NCBI RefSeq assembly: GCF_038096175.1
Contig: NZ_CP151099.1
Coordinates: 312,501-376,500 of the forward strand
Length of the DNA: 64,000 bases
Source: Nostoc sp. UHCC 0302
GTDB lineage: Bacteria; Cyanobacteriota; Cyanobacteriia; Cyanobacteriales; Nostocaceae
Reading direction: 5' to 3'
Shown here: in pieces, positions 16,897 through 25,153 of the stretch
How the letters are laid out: every line of letters begins with the position of its first letter
Numbering within the stretch: position 1 is the first letter of the stretch
Translations under genes and position numbers: made by a program
The notes under the pieces: model-generated
Databases searched by the model: none
What the model was told of the DNA's origin: nothing
Seen by the model: only the letters and a program-made list of their open reading frames with translations

Positions 16897-17682
16897 CTAA
16901 GAACCACTAGCCACCGCTTGTGGTTGTAAATAGCAAACCAAATCCTGAATACCTTTTTGTAGATAGCGGGTAACCGTCATTGGGCTAGTGCCAATATTTT
17001 TAGCAGCGTCTTTGCGAGAAAGTTCCTTTAAAAATACCATTTCAACTGCCATGCGGGGCTTTTCTTCTAACATATTTATAGCCCCTTGCAGTTGTTGCCG
17101 TTCTTCGTCTTGTTGTTGCTGTGCAGTAGAACGAGGGCAAGGAAGTGCTTCACCTAGCGTTATTTGGCAATCAACATAGTTGACGGCTGTAGCATCTAAA
17201 CTCAAAGGCAAACGGTTTTGAGCAGCTAACTTAGTTTCTTGCCATTCGTAGACAGATACTTTGAGTTCATGAGCAATTTCAGAATCCTTGGGAGGACGAC
17301 CCAAAGAAATTGCTAATTCTTTGCGAACTTTTTGTCCTTCATTGTATAGTTCTTGCCAACGACGGGGAATCTTTAATAGAGTACTGCGATCGCGCAAAAA
17401 GTGCAGCATCTCACCTCGAATATATGGCACAGCAAAGGAGCTAAAAGCATATCCTTGGCTTGGGTCGAAGCGCTCAATTGCTCTAATCAAACCAAAATAA
17501 CCGATTTGTTCCAAATCTTCATAAGGTTCATTACACTGATGGCTGAATTTATGAGCCATCTTCCGTACTAAACCAGTATGTAACTGTACAAGTCGATTAC
17601 GAAGTTTAATAGAGGGGTTCTGGTGGTATAAATGTAATAATTCTATACCTTCAGTTCGCAAAGAGGATTCACTAGTTGCCAT
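16897..17682 (-). CDS. sigF: RNA polymerase sigma factor SigF (group 3)
   Basis: A 261-residue SigB/SigF-type sigma factor. In cyanobacteria such factors are linked to pili, motility and salt or surface stress. Region 2 contains PYEDLEQIGYFGLIRAIERF and FDPSQGYAFSSFAVPYIRGE, with the -10 helix MLHFLRDRSTLLKIPR. Region 3 is GRPPKDSEIAHELKVS. Region 4 ends with the HTH LSRKDAAKNIGTSPMTVTRY. I chose the ATG at 17682 because AAAGGA lies 8 nt upstream and the size then matches SigF. An upstream frame to 17793 adds 37 atypical residues. Confidence 0.88.
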   Translation of the reverse strand: MATSESSLRTEGIELLHLYHQNPSIKLRNRLVQLHTGLVRKMAHKFSHQCNEPYEDLEQIGYFGLIRAIERFDPSQGYAFSSFAVPYIRGEMLHFLRDRSTLLKIPRRWQELYNEGQKVRKELAISLGRPPKDSEIAHELKVSVYEWQETKLAAQNRLPLSLDATAVNYVDCQITLGEALPCPRSTAQQQQDEERQQLQGAINMLEEKPRMAVEMVFLKELSRKDAAKNIGTSPMTVTRYLQKGIQDLVCYLQPQAVASGS

Positions 17683-18345
17683 ATAAATTCCTTTTGTATA
17701 CTCCTTTTCTTGAGGAATTGGAGTTGCGTATATCTTCTTCAAAGCTGTCATTATTTTCCCTAGACGAGCTTGAATAAGCCATCGTCGTTCCACTGAACTT
17801 AATGAGGGGTCTCACTCCACAATTCAGTGTTTCTACGCATGATTTTGTCCTATTACTTGTTGCCGTTATTTCTCTTTTCCAGATAATAATTGAACGTCAT
17901 ATGATGTTTAGCTTTTGCAACAAAAACTAGCTATTTCTGCTAAAAAATGCTTAACTGTCCAACAGTTATGTGTCTGCTCAGTGAAACATAAACCAGTGTT
18001 GCATTACAGGAATTTTCGAGTAATTGAACAACAGTAAATACTGACGATGCTTTCACTGAAGTTTAGTTAATTTAATCTACTGATCAAAAAATTGCTGTAG
18101 CACTATTCCATTACTCTGGTGAGAAAATTAAGAAATCAAATGATGAAGCTTAGTTTTAGAAGGGAATTAGCGATGCCTTCGGCAACCCGAAGCGGGAACG
18201 CAGCCTAGTAAGCAGAACCTTGTTTAGGAAATAATTACTCCGCTAATAGTAATTAAACAGCGGTAAATCCTTGGCTATTAATCACAAATCTTGGTAAAAA
18301 TGGGAAGAAATAGGATCTTTACCTGAATAAAGCTACTATCGAGAT
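17683..18345. other. Divergent intergenic region with a dispersed repeat
   Basis: It holds the promoters of sigF (minus) and the BI-1-like gene (plus). Around 18160-18213 there is a GC-rich dispersed repeat (GCGATGCCTTCGGCAACCCG, AAGCGGGAACGC). No gene is seen. Confidence 0.5.
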
Positions 18346-19074
18346 ATGAGCAATACCAGCAACTTTCGTGAAGCTTTCCGTGAAGCTAAAACTCAAGCCC
18401 TTATCGGCCCAAATGTAATTGCTAACGCCCTGCCTTACGTCGGTGGCGGTCTTGTGCTAACAGCATTAGGGACATACGGCGGTCTGGGAGTTATCCGTAC
18501 TAATCCCCAAGTGTTCTTCCCTACCTTCATAGGTGCGGTGATTGTCGAGTTAATTTTGTTCTTTGTTGCCCAAAATGTTGCCGAAAAAGGTAACAAGGGG
18601 CTCGCATTGCCCTTGTTGGCAACCTACAGCCTCTTATCTGGGTATACCCTCAGTGGCTTGGTGTTTGTCGCTTTAGGACAAAAAGGTGTTGGCATTCAAG
18701 GCATTGGTTTGGCTGCACTCAGTTGTGGCATCACATTTATTGCCGCCCGTCAAATAGGTTCAAATCTATCTGAACAAGACGGCATGGCTTTGACAAAAAC
18801 CATCAATCTTGGCGTTATCGCTTTGGTGGCTGTGTGCTTCGCCCAATTCGGGTTTGCCATATTTGGTGTTTACACGCCAAATTGGTTAGAAATCGCTATT
18901 TCCGGTTTAGGAGTGTTCCTGTTTGTTGGAGCATCAGTCGTCGATTTCTACATCTTGCCGCGTGCTTACCACGATGACCAGTATCTGCCTGTGGCTTTGT
19001 CGATGTATCTCACCTACATCAACCTATTCGTGTTTATCTTGCGTCTACTCATTGCCCTCAATGGTCGCGATTAA
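18346..19074 (+). CDS. Bax inhibitor-1 / YccA family membrane protein
   Basis: A 242-residue, seven-helix integral membrane protein. The last helix pair has the family pattern VGASVVDFYILPRAYHDDQY then LPVALSMYLTYINLFVFILR. The C-terminal Asp-containing motif probably corresponds to the pH/Ca-gating residues of BI-1 channels. Bacterial relatives are implicated in membrane protease control and ion leak; the precise role here is unknown. A strong terminator follows it. It is monocistronic. Confidence 0.8.
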   Translation: MSNTSNFREAFREAKTQALIGPNVIANALPYVGGGLVLTALGTYGGLGVIRTNPQVFFPTFIGAVIVELILFFVAQNVAEKGNKGLALPLLATYSLLSGYTLSGLVFVALGQKGVGIQGIGLAALSCGITFIAARQIGSNLSEQDGMALTKTINLGVIALVAVCFAQFGFAIFGVYTPNWLEIAISGLGVFLFVGASVVDFYILPRAYHDDQYLPVALSMYLTYINLFVFILRLLIALNGRD

Positions 19075-19114
19075 TTGTCTGTAGACGCTAACAAAAGTAA
19101 ATTATTATAAAGTT

Positions 19115-19151
19115 AAAACCGTGGGTAAATTTTCAGTAACCACGGTTTTTT
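19115..19151 (+). terminator. Intrinsic terminator after the BI-1-like gene
   Basis: AAAACCGTGG (19115-19124) pairs with CCACGGTTTT and is followed by T-rich sequence. Confidence 0.85.
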
Positions 19152-19206
19152 CATCCTATTAATAGTAGGATATCATAGATAAGTTCAGCCTCAAGTGAGC
19201 ATAATT

Positions 19207-20344
19207 ATGCTGAAACCCTTAAATATCAAGCGCGAAGTAGAAAGGTTGTCTAATATCTTGGGGAAGGCTGAAGGCTGTCTTTGACATTAGAGAATTGAGT
19301 GCAAGAATTCAATATTTAGATCAAGTAATTGGTCAAGCAAATTTTTGGAAGAATCCAGCCCTTGGCTATCAAATACTTCAAGAAATTGAATACTCCATAT
19401 TTTACAAGCATCAGAAATATCAGCGCTGGTATTCGATTCTAGAAGATATCAAAGCTGCTGTGGAACTACTGGAAGCATCAGCCGACGAGCAATTGTTGCA
19501 AGAAACGCAAACAAATCTTAATCAACTTCAGCAAGAACTCGAAACGGCAGAAATACGACAATTACTTACTGACCCCAACGACCGAAAAGGTTCATTAGTC
19601 ACTATTACTGCTGAAGTTAGTGATGCAAATGCTCAAGATTGGGCGTATATATTACTGCGGATGTACTATCGTTGGGCAGAGCGCCACAATTACCTACTAT
19701 ATGTAGTGGAAGAGTCTTGCGGTGATGTGGCTGGCATTAAGTCTGCTACTTTGGAATTTACAGGGCGTTATGCATATGGATACCTGAAATCAGAAACAGG
19801 CACGCATCAACTACAGCGAATATCGCCCTTTGATGTCAACAGCAAATTACATCCGAGTTTAGCTAAGGTGGAAGTGATTCCAATTTCGGAAGAATCAGTT
19901 GAGTTGGAAATTCCAGAGAAGGATTTGCAGATAACTAAGTGGTGCTGGAATGGTCAAAATATTAATAGCTCCGAAATATGGGTGCGCTTGGTTCACATTT
20001 CTACTGGGATAACTGTGTTTTGTGACCAGCAGCGCAGCCGGATGGAAAACAAACAGAAAGCTTTAGTCATTCTTAAAATTAAGCTGTGGGCATTAATGCA
20101 AGCCCAAAGTGTCCAGCAACTTGCCGCAATTCAACCTCAGCCAATAAACACTTTATCTAATAAGCCGATCCAAGAATATATTTTACATCCTGACAAAAAT
20201 GTGAAGGATTTTCGTACAGAAGTTGCAACAACTTCTGTCGCAGAGGTTTTGAACGGTGAAATTGATTTGTTTATCAAAGCCTATCTGCAACAGCAAAATC
20301 AAACCGTAGGAGTGAGTAAAGAAGTTTTCAATAATTCTCAGTAA
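19207..20344 (+). CDS. RF2-like protein with NGQ in place of GGQ (programmed +1 frameshift)
   Basis: The gene starts at ATG 19207, reads 25 codons to CTT TGA C, and needs a +1 shift (19207-19281 joined to 19283-20344) to give about 378 residues. It aligns with the RF2 encoded next door over its whole length. The stop-codon-recognition SPF is kept (RISPFDVNSK). The catalytic loop [11 protein letters not shown] is replaced by KWCWNGQNINSS, so GGQ has become NGQ and about three residues are deleted. The basic cluster after the loop is also changed. It should not release peptides efficiently. A comparable GGQ-less RF2 relative, plastid PrfB3, works in mRNA stabilisation. Function here is unknown. 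The long open frame and preserved frameshift site argue against simple decay. Confidence 0.82.
19271..19285 (+). other. RF2-type +1 frameshift site, copy 1
   Basis: AAGG-CTGT-CTT-TGA-C: the shift codon CTT, in-frame UGA at 19282-19284 and following C are exactly the prfB slippery site. An internal Shine-Dalgarno-like AAGG lies 4 nt upstream of CTT, the arrangement that promotes slippage. Confidence 0.85.
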
Positions 20345-20454
20345 TTTATATAAGTCATGAGGAGAAAATTTGTCCAACTCCAGCTAAAATCAAAAATACA
20401 AATAAACAGCAATCTCCAAATCTAAAGCACTCTATCTTTCGTTTAGCAAGCACT

Positions 20455-21577
20455 ATGGAAGTTTTAGAACTTAAACGCGAAATCGAAACGTTGTCTAGTC
20501 GCCTGGGTAAGACCCAGGACTATCTTTGACATACCTGCACTGACAGCCAAAATTCAAGACCTAGAACAAATATCGGCTCAGCCAGAATTTTGGAACGACC
20601 AAACCCAAGCTCAAGAAACACTGCAAGAACTCAACGAGCTTAAAGCCCATCTTCAGCAATATCATCGCTGGCAAGCCAATCTAGAAGATACAAGGGCAGT
20701 TGTTGAGCTTCTGGAGTTAGAAACCGACGAAGCACTATTGCAAGAAGCGGAATCTACCATCACCAAGCTAAATCACGACCTAGACCAGTGGGAGTTACAA
20801 CAGTTACTTTCCGGCCCTTATGATGACAAAGGGGCAGTACTGACAATTAATGCTGGTGCTGGTGGTACAGATGCTCAAGACTGGGCATTTATGCTGATGC
20901 GGATGTATACCCGTTGGGCTGAAGACCACGGCTACAAAGTAACTCTAGCAGAAGAGTCAGAGGGAGATGAAGCGGGCATTAAGTCAGCAACCCTGGAAAT
21001 TACTGGTCGTCATGCTTATGGTTATTTGCGGTCTGAAACAGGCACACATCGCTTAGTGCGAATTTCACCATTTAATGCTAATGGCAAGCGACAAACCAGT
21101 TTTGCTGGGGTGGAAGTAATGCCGCAAATAGATAACTCTGTGCATTTGGAAATTCCAGATAAGGATTTGGAAATTACCACAACTCGCTCTGGTGGTAAAG
21201 GTGGGCAGAACGTTAATAAAGTAGAAACCGCAGTACGGGTTGTTCACATTCCTACTGGTATTGCGGTGCGTTGTAGTGAAGAACGCTCCCAACTGCAAAA
21301 CAAAGAGAAAGCCCTTGCTCGTCTAAAAGCTAAACTGCTGGTCATCGCCCAAGAGCAACGGGCGCAAGAAATTGCCGAAATTCGTGGTGATATGGTGGAA
21401 GCCTCTTGGGGCAACCAAATCCGTAATTATGTATTTCATCCTTACCAAATGGTGAAGGATTTACGTACAAACATTGAAACAACTGCGATTACGGATGTCA
21501 TGGATGGAGAACTTGATACATTCATCCAAGCTTATCTGCGGCAAGAAAACCAACTAGTAGAAAGCACTCCTGGATAA
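20455..21577 (+). CDS. prfB: Peptide chain release factor 2
   Basis: RF2 recognises UGA/UAA and triggers peptide release. Translation starts at ATG 20455 and passes CTT TGA C by +1 frameshift (20455-20526 joined to 20528-21577), giving about 373 residues. The stop-reading SPF motif is in [16 protein letters not shown] and the catalytic GGQ is in [20 protein letters not shown]. The acidic [10 protein letters not shown] segment is also standard. It lies 110 bp after the GGQ-less paralogue on the same strand. The stretch from the internal Met at 20738 alone would miss the N-terminal domain and the frameshift. Confidence 0.95.
20503..20530 (+). other. RF2 +1 frameshift site with an overlapping hairpin, copy 2
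   Basis: CTGGGT-AAG-ACCCAG (20503-20517) forms a perfect 6-bp hairpin. Its 3' arm overlaps the internal AGGA (20516-20519) that lies 4 nt before the CTT-TGA-C site (20524-20530). The copy 1 site has no such hairpin. The hairpin could modulate access to the internal Shine-Dalgarno; this is inference. Confidence 0.7.
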
Positions 21578-21592
21578 TTAGAGATTAGTAAT

Positions 21593-21637
21593 AAGTACTA
21601 GGTATTTTTTTACTATTACTTAGTACTTTTTTATTTT
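21593..21637 (+). terminator. Intrinsic terminator after prfB
   Basis: AAGTACTA (21593-21600) pairs with TAGTACTT (21621-21628), followed by TTTTATTTTA. Confidence 0.75.
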
Positions 21638-21694
21638 AGAGTGTTGAGAGAAGAGCGATCGCCTTTGCCACTAGGTTGAGTTCTGTGGAGATGC

Positions 21695-21788
21695 CATGCA
21701 AATGCATGATTTACTAAGAGGGAAACCCACCGGATAAACTTCGAAGGGCTTGACGCCAGTAGTTTACAGGGTTAACTGCCTTTCCCTT
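21695..21788 (+). ncRNA. Candidate structured RNA element upstream of the DUF3285 gene
   Basis: Nested complementary segments follow one another. CATGC/GCATG makes a small hairpin (21695-21708). AGGGAAA (21719-21725) pairs with TTTCCCT (21781-21787). Inside it CCC can pair with GGG (21726-21728, 21769-21771) and TAAACT (21735-21740) with AGTTTA (21761-21766). No open frame covers it. It could be a 5' leader structure, a small RNA or a repeat; strand is assumed from the neighbouring genes. Confidence 0.4.
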
Positions 21789-21878
21789 ATACCCTTTCTT
21801 GGTTAGTAGAAGGCGATCGCAACTCTACCCCAGACCAACTGTTACATTTATATTAAAGAGTCTGTCATCAAATTAATT

Positions 21879-22034
21879 ATGAGCAACTCCCCTTCAACAG
21901 AACCTCAACCCAGCTACGTAAAACTCGCCATGCGAAACATGGTGCGGAAGGGTGGCACGTCCCTAAAACATTTTGCACTAACTACTGTAGGGCTTTTAGC
22001 TCTCCTTGTTGGTCTTGCTTACTTAACTCGCTAA
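21879..22034 (+). CDS. Small membrane protein of the DUF3285 family
   Basis: A 51-residue protein with a polar Pro-rich start (MSNSPSTEPQPSYVKLAMRN), a basic segment MVRKGGTSLKHF and one C-terminal membrane helix (ALTTVGLLALLVGLAYLTR). I recognise this as the short cyanobacteria-specific DUF3285 type, of unknown function. It is 34 bp upstream of ybeY on the same strand and may be co-transcribed with it. Confidence 0.85.
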   Translation: MSNSPSTEPQPSYVKLAMRNMVRKGGTSLKHFALTTVGLLALLVGLAYLTR

Positions 22035-22068
22035 TCACAAATTACCTCAGCCCAGAAGAGGAGACCAT

Positions 22069-22602
22069 GTGTCCCAAAAAGTTGAACTATATGTAGAGGA
22101 TCATTTTAGTGAGTTGTCCCCAACCGTATCTGTGAATATTGGGGATACTCATACGCTAATTACTGGCGAAACTTGGAAAAACTGGTTTGATATCTGGTTG
22201 GAAATCCTTCACCCTGAGCTTCCGCCAGTACCAAGTTATGAAATTGGGCTACGCTTGACAGATGATTCGCAAATTAAGGAGTTGAATGCCCAATATCGTG
22301 ATCAAGATAAACCGACAGACGTTTTAGCCTTTGCTGCTTTAGAAGTAGACTGTCCTCAAAGTGAAGAAATGCTTACCGCAGCATCTTTATATCTAGGTGA
22401 TATTATTGTGTCAGTAGATACAGCACAACGTCAAGCTCAACAACAGGGACATAGTTTACCAACAGAGCTAGCTTGGTTAGCAGCTCACGGTTTATTGCAT
22501 CTGTTGGGTTGGGATCATCCTGATGAAGAAAGTTTGAGGCGAATGTTAGAGCAGCAAGTAAGATTGCTGTACGCAATAGGTATTGTTATTGACCTAGAAT
22601 AA
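22069..22602 (+). CDS. ybeY: Endoribonuclease / rRNA maturation factor YbeY
   Basis: YbeY is a zinc-dependent RNase needed for 3' maturation of 16S rRNA and ribosome quality control. The zinc motif HGLLHLLGWDH is present near residues 140-150, as are the family's DKPTDVLAFA and LGDIIVS segments. Translation starts at GTG with AGGAG about 6 nt upstream. Length (177 aa) is normal. It is followed on the same strand by dgkA and trpG. Confidence 0.93.
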   Translation: MSQKVELYVEDHFSELSPTVSVNIGDTHTLITGETWKNWFDIWLEILHPELPPVPSYEIGLRLTDDSQIKELNAQYRDQDKPTDVLAFAALEVDCPQSEEMLTAASLYLGDIIVSVDTAQRQAQQQGHSLPTELAWLAAHGLLHLLGWDHPDEESLRRMLEQQVRLLYAIGIVIDLE

Positions 22603-22746
22603 CAGTAATTTGCGTGTCTGCAAGTGTTAATCTGAGGTGATACTTTTATAAAACTTTTGTGGAAAATTGCCTCTAAAAAATTGATTATCTATTAAAATCG
22701 GCGAATATTCCCACTGTACGCGCTGTATTCTTGTATTTTTAAGCCT

Positions 22747-23202
22747 ATGTCCCAACAAGTTTCTCCCCCACCAACGCCTACCCCCTTAAAAACACTTGTG
22801 ACCAACGAACGGGAATTCTCGTGGCAGGTCGCCTCTAATTTATTAGTTAGTTTTAAGTACGCCTGGGCTGGAATCAGCTACAGTTTTCAAACTCAACGCA
22901 ATTTCCGCATCCACGTAAGTGTTTGCGCTTTGGTGATTGCCTTAAGCATTTTTTTGCATCTGCAAGCAGTAGAAATAGCAGTTATTGGTATAACTAGTGG
23001 TTTAGTTTTGGCATTAGAGTTACTGAATACAGCGATCGAGTCTCTTGTAGACTTAACAGTTAAGCAGACATACCATGAATTGGCAAAAATCGCTAAAGAC
23101 TGTGCTGCTGGCGCTGTGCTGGTCTCAGCTTTGGTAGCCGTGCTGGTAGCCGCTGTACTCTTGCTCCCGCCTTTGGTAACTTTAATTATGTCAGCTTTCT
23201 AA
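22747..23202 (+). CDS. dgkA: Diacylglycerol kinase (DgkA family)
   Basis: A small trimeric membrane kinase recycling diacylglycerol (or phosphorylating undecaprenol) at the cytoplasmic membrane. The catalytic motif ALELLNTAIESLVDL is near residue 95 and the downstream AKDCAAGAVL is also typical. Three membrane helices are visible. An N-terminal extension of about 35 polar residues is normal in cyanobacteria. It sits between ybeY and trpG. Confidence 0.92.
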   Translation: MSQQVSPPPTPTPLKTLVTNEREFSWQVASNLLVSFKYAWAGISYSFQTQRNFRIHVSVCALVIALSIFLHLQAVEIAVIGITSGLVLALELLNTAIESLVDLTVKQTYHELAKIAKDCAAGAVLVSALVAVLVAAVLLLPPLVTLIMSAF

Positions 23203-23654
23203 ATCTGGTTTATTATGCCGCCGCCCTGCTCAATACTCTTTTGAGGTTTTGGAGGATGCATTTTGTAGATGCCTGATTTAGAGAATGTTTGCTATAACCA
23301 GTTGTCTGGTAGTTTTTGATTGACCAGATGAAATTAATTTTATTTAAATGAAGATGGCATCCATTACCATTTTAATCTGATGAAAATCAGCCAAGATAGT
23401 GGAACATAGAGAGCTTCACTAAAAATTCAATATTCAAAATGCGCTCATAGCAAGTATCAAGTTAATAACCAGGATATAAATTAAGCAAAAGCAGCTTAAT
23501 ATTTTTGGGTAAGCGACTACTCTCGGAGAAGCTATTCTGCGAGCGTCTATGCTTCTGCGTTAGCGTTATTCTGATACCAGACCAACAAATAGCATGAGAT
23601 GTTTATCTATGCTTTGTTGGAATAATGAGTGGAAAAAATCAGGAGTTATTGGCT
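23203..23654. other. Intergenic region with a dispersed repeat before trpG
   Basis: A block near 23520-23575 (CTCGGAGAAGCTATTCTGCG, TCTATGCTTCTGCGTTAGCG) is of the dispersed-repeat type seen at 1575 and 18160. The rest is AT-rich with no recognised gene. Confidence 0.45.
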
Positions 23655-24254
23655 GTGATTATAGTAATTGATAATTACGACAGTTTTACATATAATCTGG
23701 TACAGTATCTGGGAGAATTAGCAGCAGAGTTCCCAGTTGCAGATAATATTAAAGTTTTTCGCAATGACAAGATAACTATAGATGAAATTCGGGCATTAAA
23801 TCCGGAGGTTATAGTTATTTCTCCTGGCCCTGGACGTCCTGAAGATGCTGGAATTTCTCTCAAGTTGATTGAACAGCTAGGGCCTAGCTTACCAATATTG
23901 GGTGTGTGTTTGGGACATCAAAGTATTGGTCAAGTGTTCGGTGGTAAAATAATCTCTGCTCCAGAGTTAATGCATGGCAAAACTTCTCAGGTGTCTCACA
24001 CTGGAGTGGGCGTTTTCCAGGGATTAGAAAATCCGATCACCGCCACTAGGTATCATAGTCTAGTGATTGATCGCGAGACTTGCCCCGATGTGTTGGAAAT
24101 CACCGCTTGGGTTGAGGATGGCACTATCATGGGAGTGCAACATCGGAACTATCCTCATATTCAGGGTGTCCAGTTTCACCCGGAGAGTGTCCTGACATCT
24201 TCAGGAAAACAGTTGCTGCGAAACTTTCTGGAACAATTACAGTTGAGAGAGTAA
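23655..24254 (+). CDS. trpG: Glutamine amidotransferase, anthranilate/aminodeoxychorismate synthase component II
   Basis: Provides ammonia from glutamine to chorismate-using synthases (tryptophan and/or folate). It is a class I amidotransferase: nucleophile Cys in [16 protein letters not shown] and the His-Glu pair in [12 protein letters not shown] start it at GTG 23655, because the product then begins [20 protein letters not shown] as in the family and AGGAG lies 9 nt upstream. An ATG at 23625 adds 10 extra residues. The sequence cannot decide between TrpG and PabA; cyanobacteria often use one protein for both. Confidence 0.9.
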   Translation: MIIVIDNYDSFTYNLVQYLGELAAEFPVADNIKVFRNDKITIDEIRALNPEVIVISPGPGRPEDAGISLKLIEQLGPSLPILGVCLGHQSIGQVFGGKIISAPELMHGKTSQVSHTGVGVFQGLENPITATRYHSLVIDRETCPDVLEITAWVEDGTIMGVQHRNYPHIQGVQFHPESVLTSSGKQLLRNFLEQLQLRE

Positions 24255-24258
24255 TTGA

Positions 24259-25026
24259 ATGAAACGACGACAATTGATGGGCTATGCTGGGGCGAGTTTG
24301 GCCACAGCTTTCCTTACTACTTTAAGTTCTGAATCTCAAGCTGACGCGCAATCTGGCGGTTTATCAGTTCAGTGGTTGGGTCATACTTGCTTTCTATTTA
24401 CTGGTGGCGGTGCAAAAGTTCTTGTCAATCCCTTCCGGGCGGTTGGCTGTACTGCAAAGTACCGTCCACCAAAAGTTGCAGCTGATTTGGTATTAATTAG
24501 CAGTCAATTGTTGGATGAAGGCGCAGTGGATGGACTACCGGGAAATCCAAAGTTAATTTACGAACCGGGAGTTTATGAGTTCCGAGGTATTAAGTTCCAG
24601 GGCATTGCCATAGATCACGATCGCAAAGGTGGCAAGCAGTTTGGCTCAAATACTGCTTGGAGTTGGAAGCAAGCAGGAATTAATATCCTGCACTTAGGTG
24701 GTGCTGCTGCACCCATTTCTATTGAGCAAAAAATTCTTATGGGACGTCCTGATGTGGCATTCATTCCTGTGGGAGGCAGTGCAAAAGCCTACAATGCTCA
24801 GGAAGCAAAGCAGGCAGTTCAGGTATTAAATCCCAAGCTAATTATTCCCACCCATTACCGAACACAGGCAGCTGATGGTGCGGCTTGCAATATTTCGTCA
24901 CTGGATGATTTTCTCACCTTGATGCAAGGTGTAACAGTCCGTCGTAGCGACGGAGATACTATTTCAATTAGCCCTGGCAAATTGCCGGAGAACGGGACAA
25001 TTCAGGTTTTGAGTTACAAGTTTTAA
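24259..25026 (+). CDS. Exported MBL-fold protein lacking the HxHxDH motif
   Basis: A 255-residue protein with a twin-arginine-like signal (MKRRQLMGYAGASLATAF, cleavage near 30) and a metallo-beta-lactamase fold of the UlaG-like type (VQWLGHTCFLFTGGGAKVLV, IIPTHYRT near the end). In the second strand loop the usual THxHxDH is replaced by LISSQLLDEGAV, so the canonical dinuclear metal site is missing. IDHDR and HLGG may keep partial ligands. It is possibly a non-catalytic or single-metal derivative in the periplasm or thylakoid lumen. It starts 4 bp after trpG and is probably translated from the same mRNA. Confidence 0.75.
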   Translation: MKRRQLMGYAGASLATAFLTTLSSESQADAQSGGLSVQWLGHTCFLFTGGGAKVLVNPFRAVGCTAKYRPPKVAADLVLISSQLLDEGAVDGLPGNPKLIYEPGVYEFRGIKFQGIAIDHDRKGGKQFGSNTAWSWKQAGINILHLGGAAAPISIEQKILMGRPDVAFIPVGGSAKAYNAQEAKQAVQVLNPKLIIPTHYRTQAADGAACNISSLDDFLTLMQGVTVRRSDGDTISISPGKLPENGTIQVLSYKF

Positions 25027-25037
25027 GGATAATTACT

Positions 25038-25137
25038 AATTCGTAATTCGTAATTCGTAATTAATGGAAAACAAGAAATTATTTCATTGTTTCAAGCCCC
25101 TGTTCATCCGTGAGGTAACAATTACGAATTACGAATT
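25038..25137. repeat. Inverted pair of AATTCGT heptamer repeats
   Basis: Three AATTCGT units plus AATT (25038-25062) face AATTACGAATTACGAATT (25120-25137). They form an 18-bp perfect stem with a loop of nearly 60 nt, between two convergent genes. It could act as a shared terminator or mRNA end stabiliser. Confidence 0.75.
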
Positions 25138-25153
25138 ATTGTTGAACTCGGTC

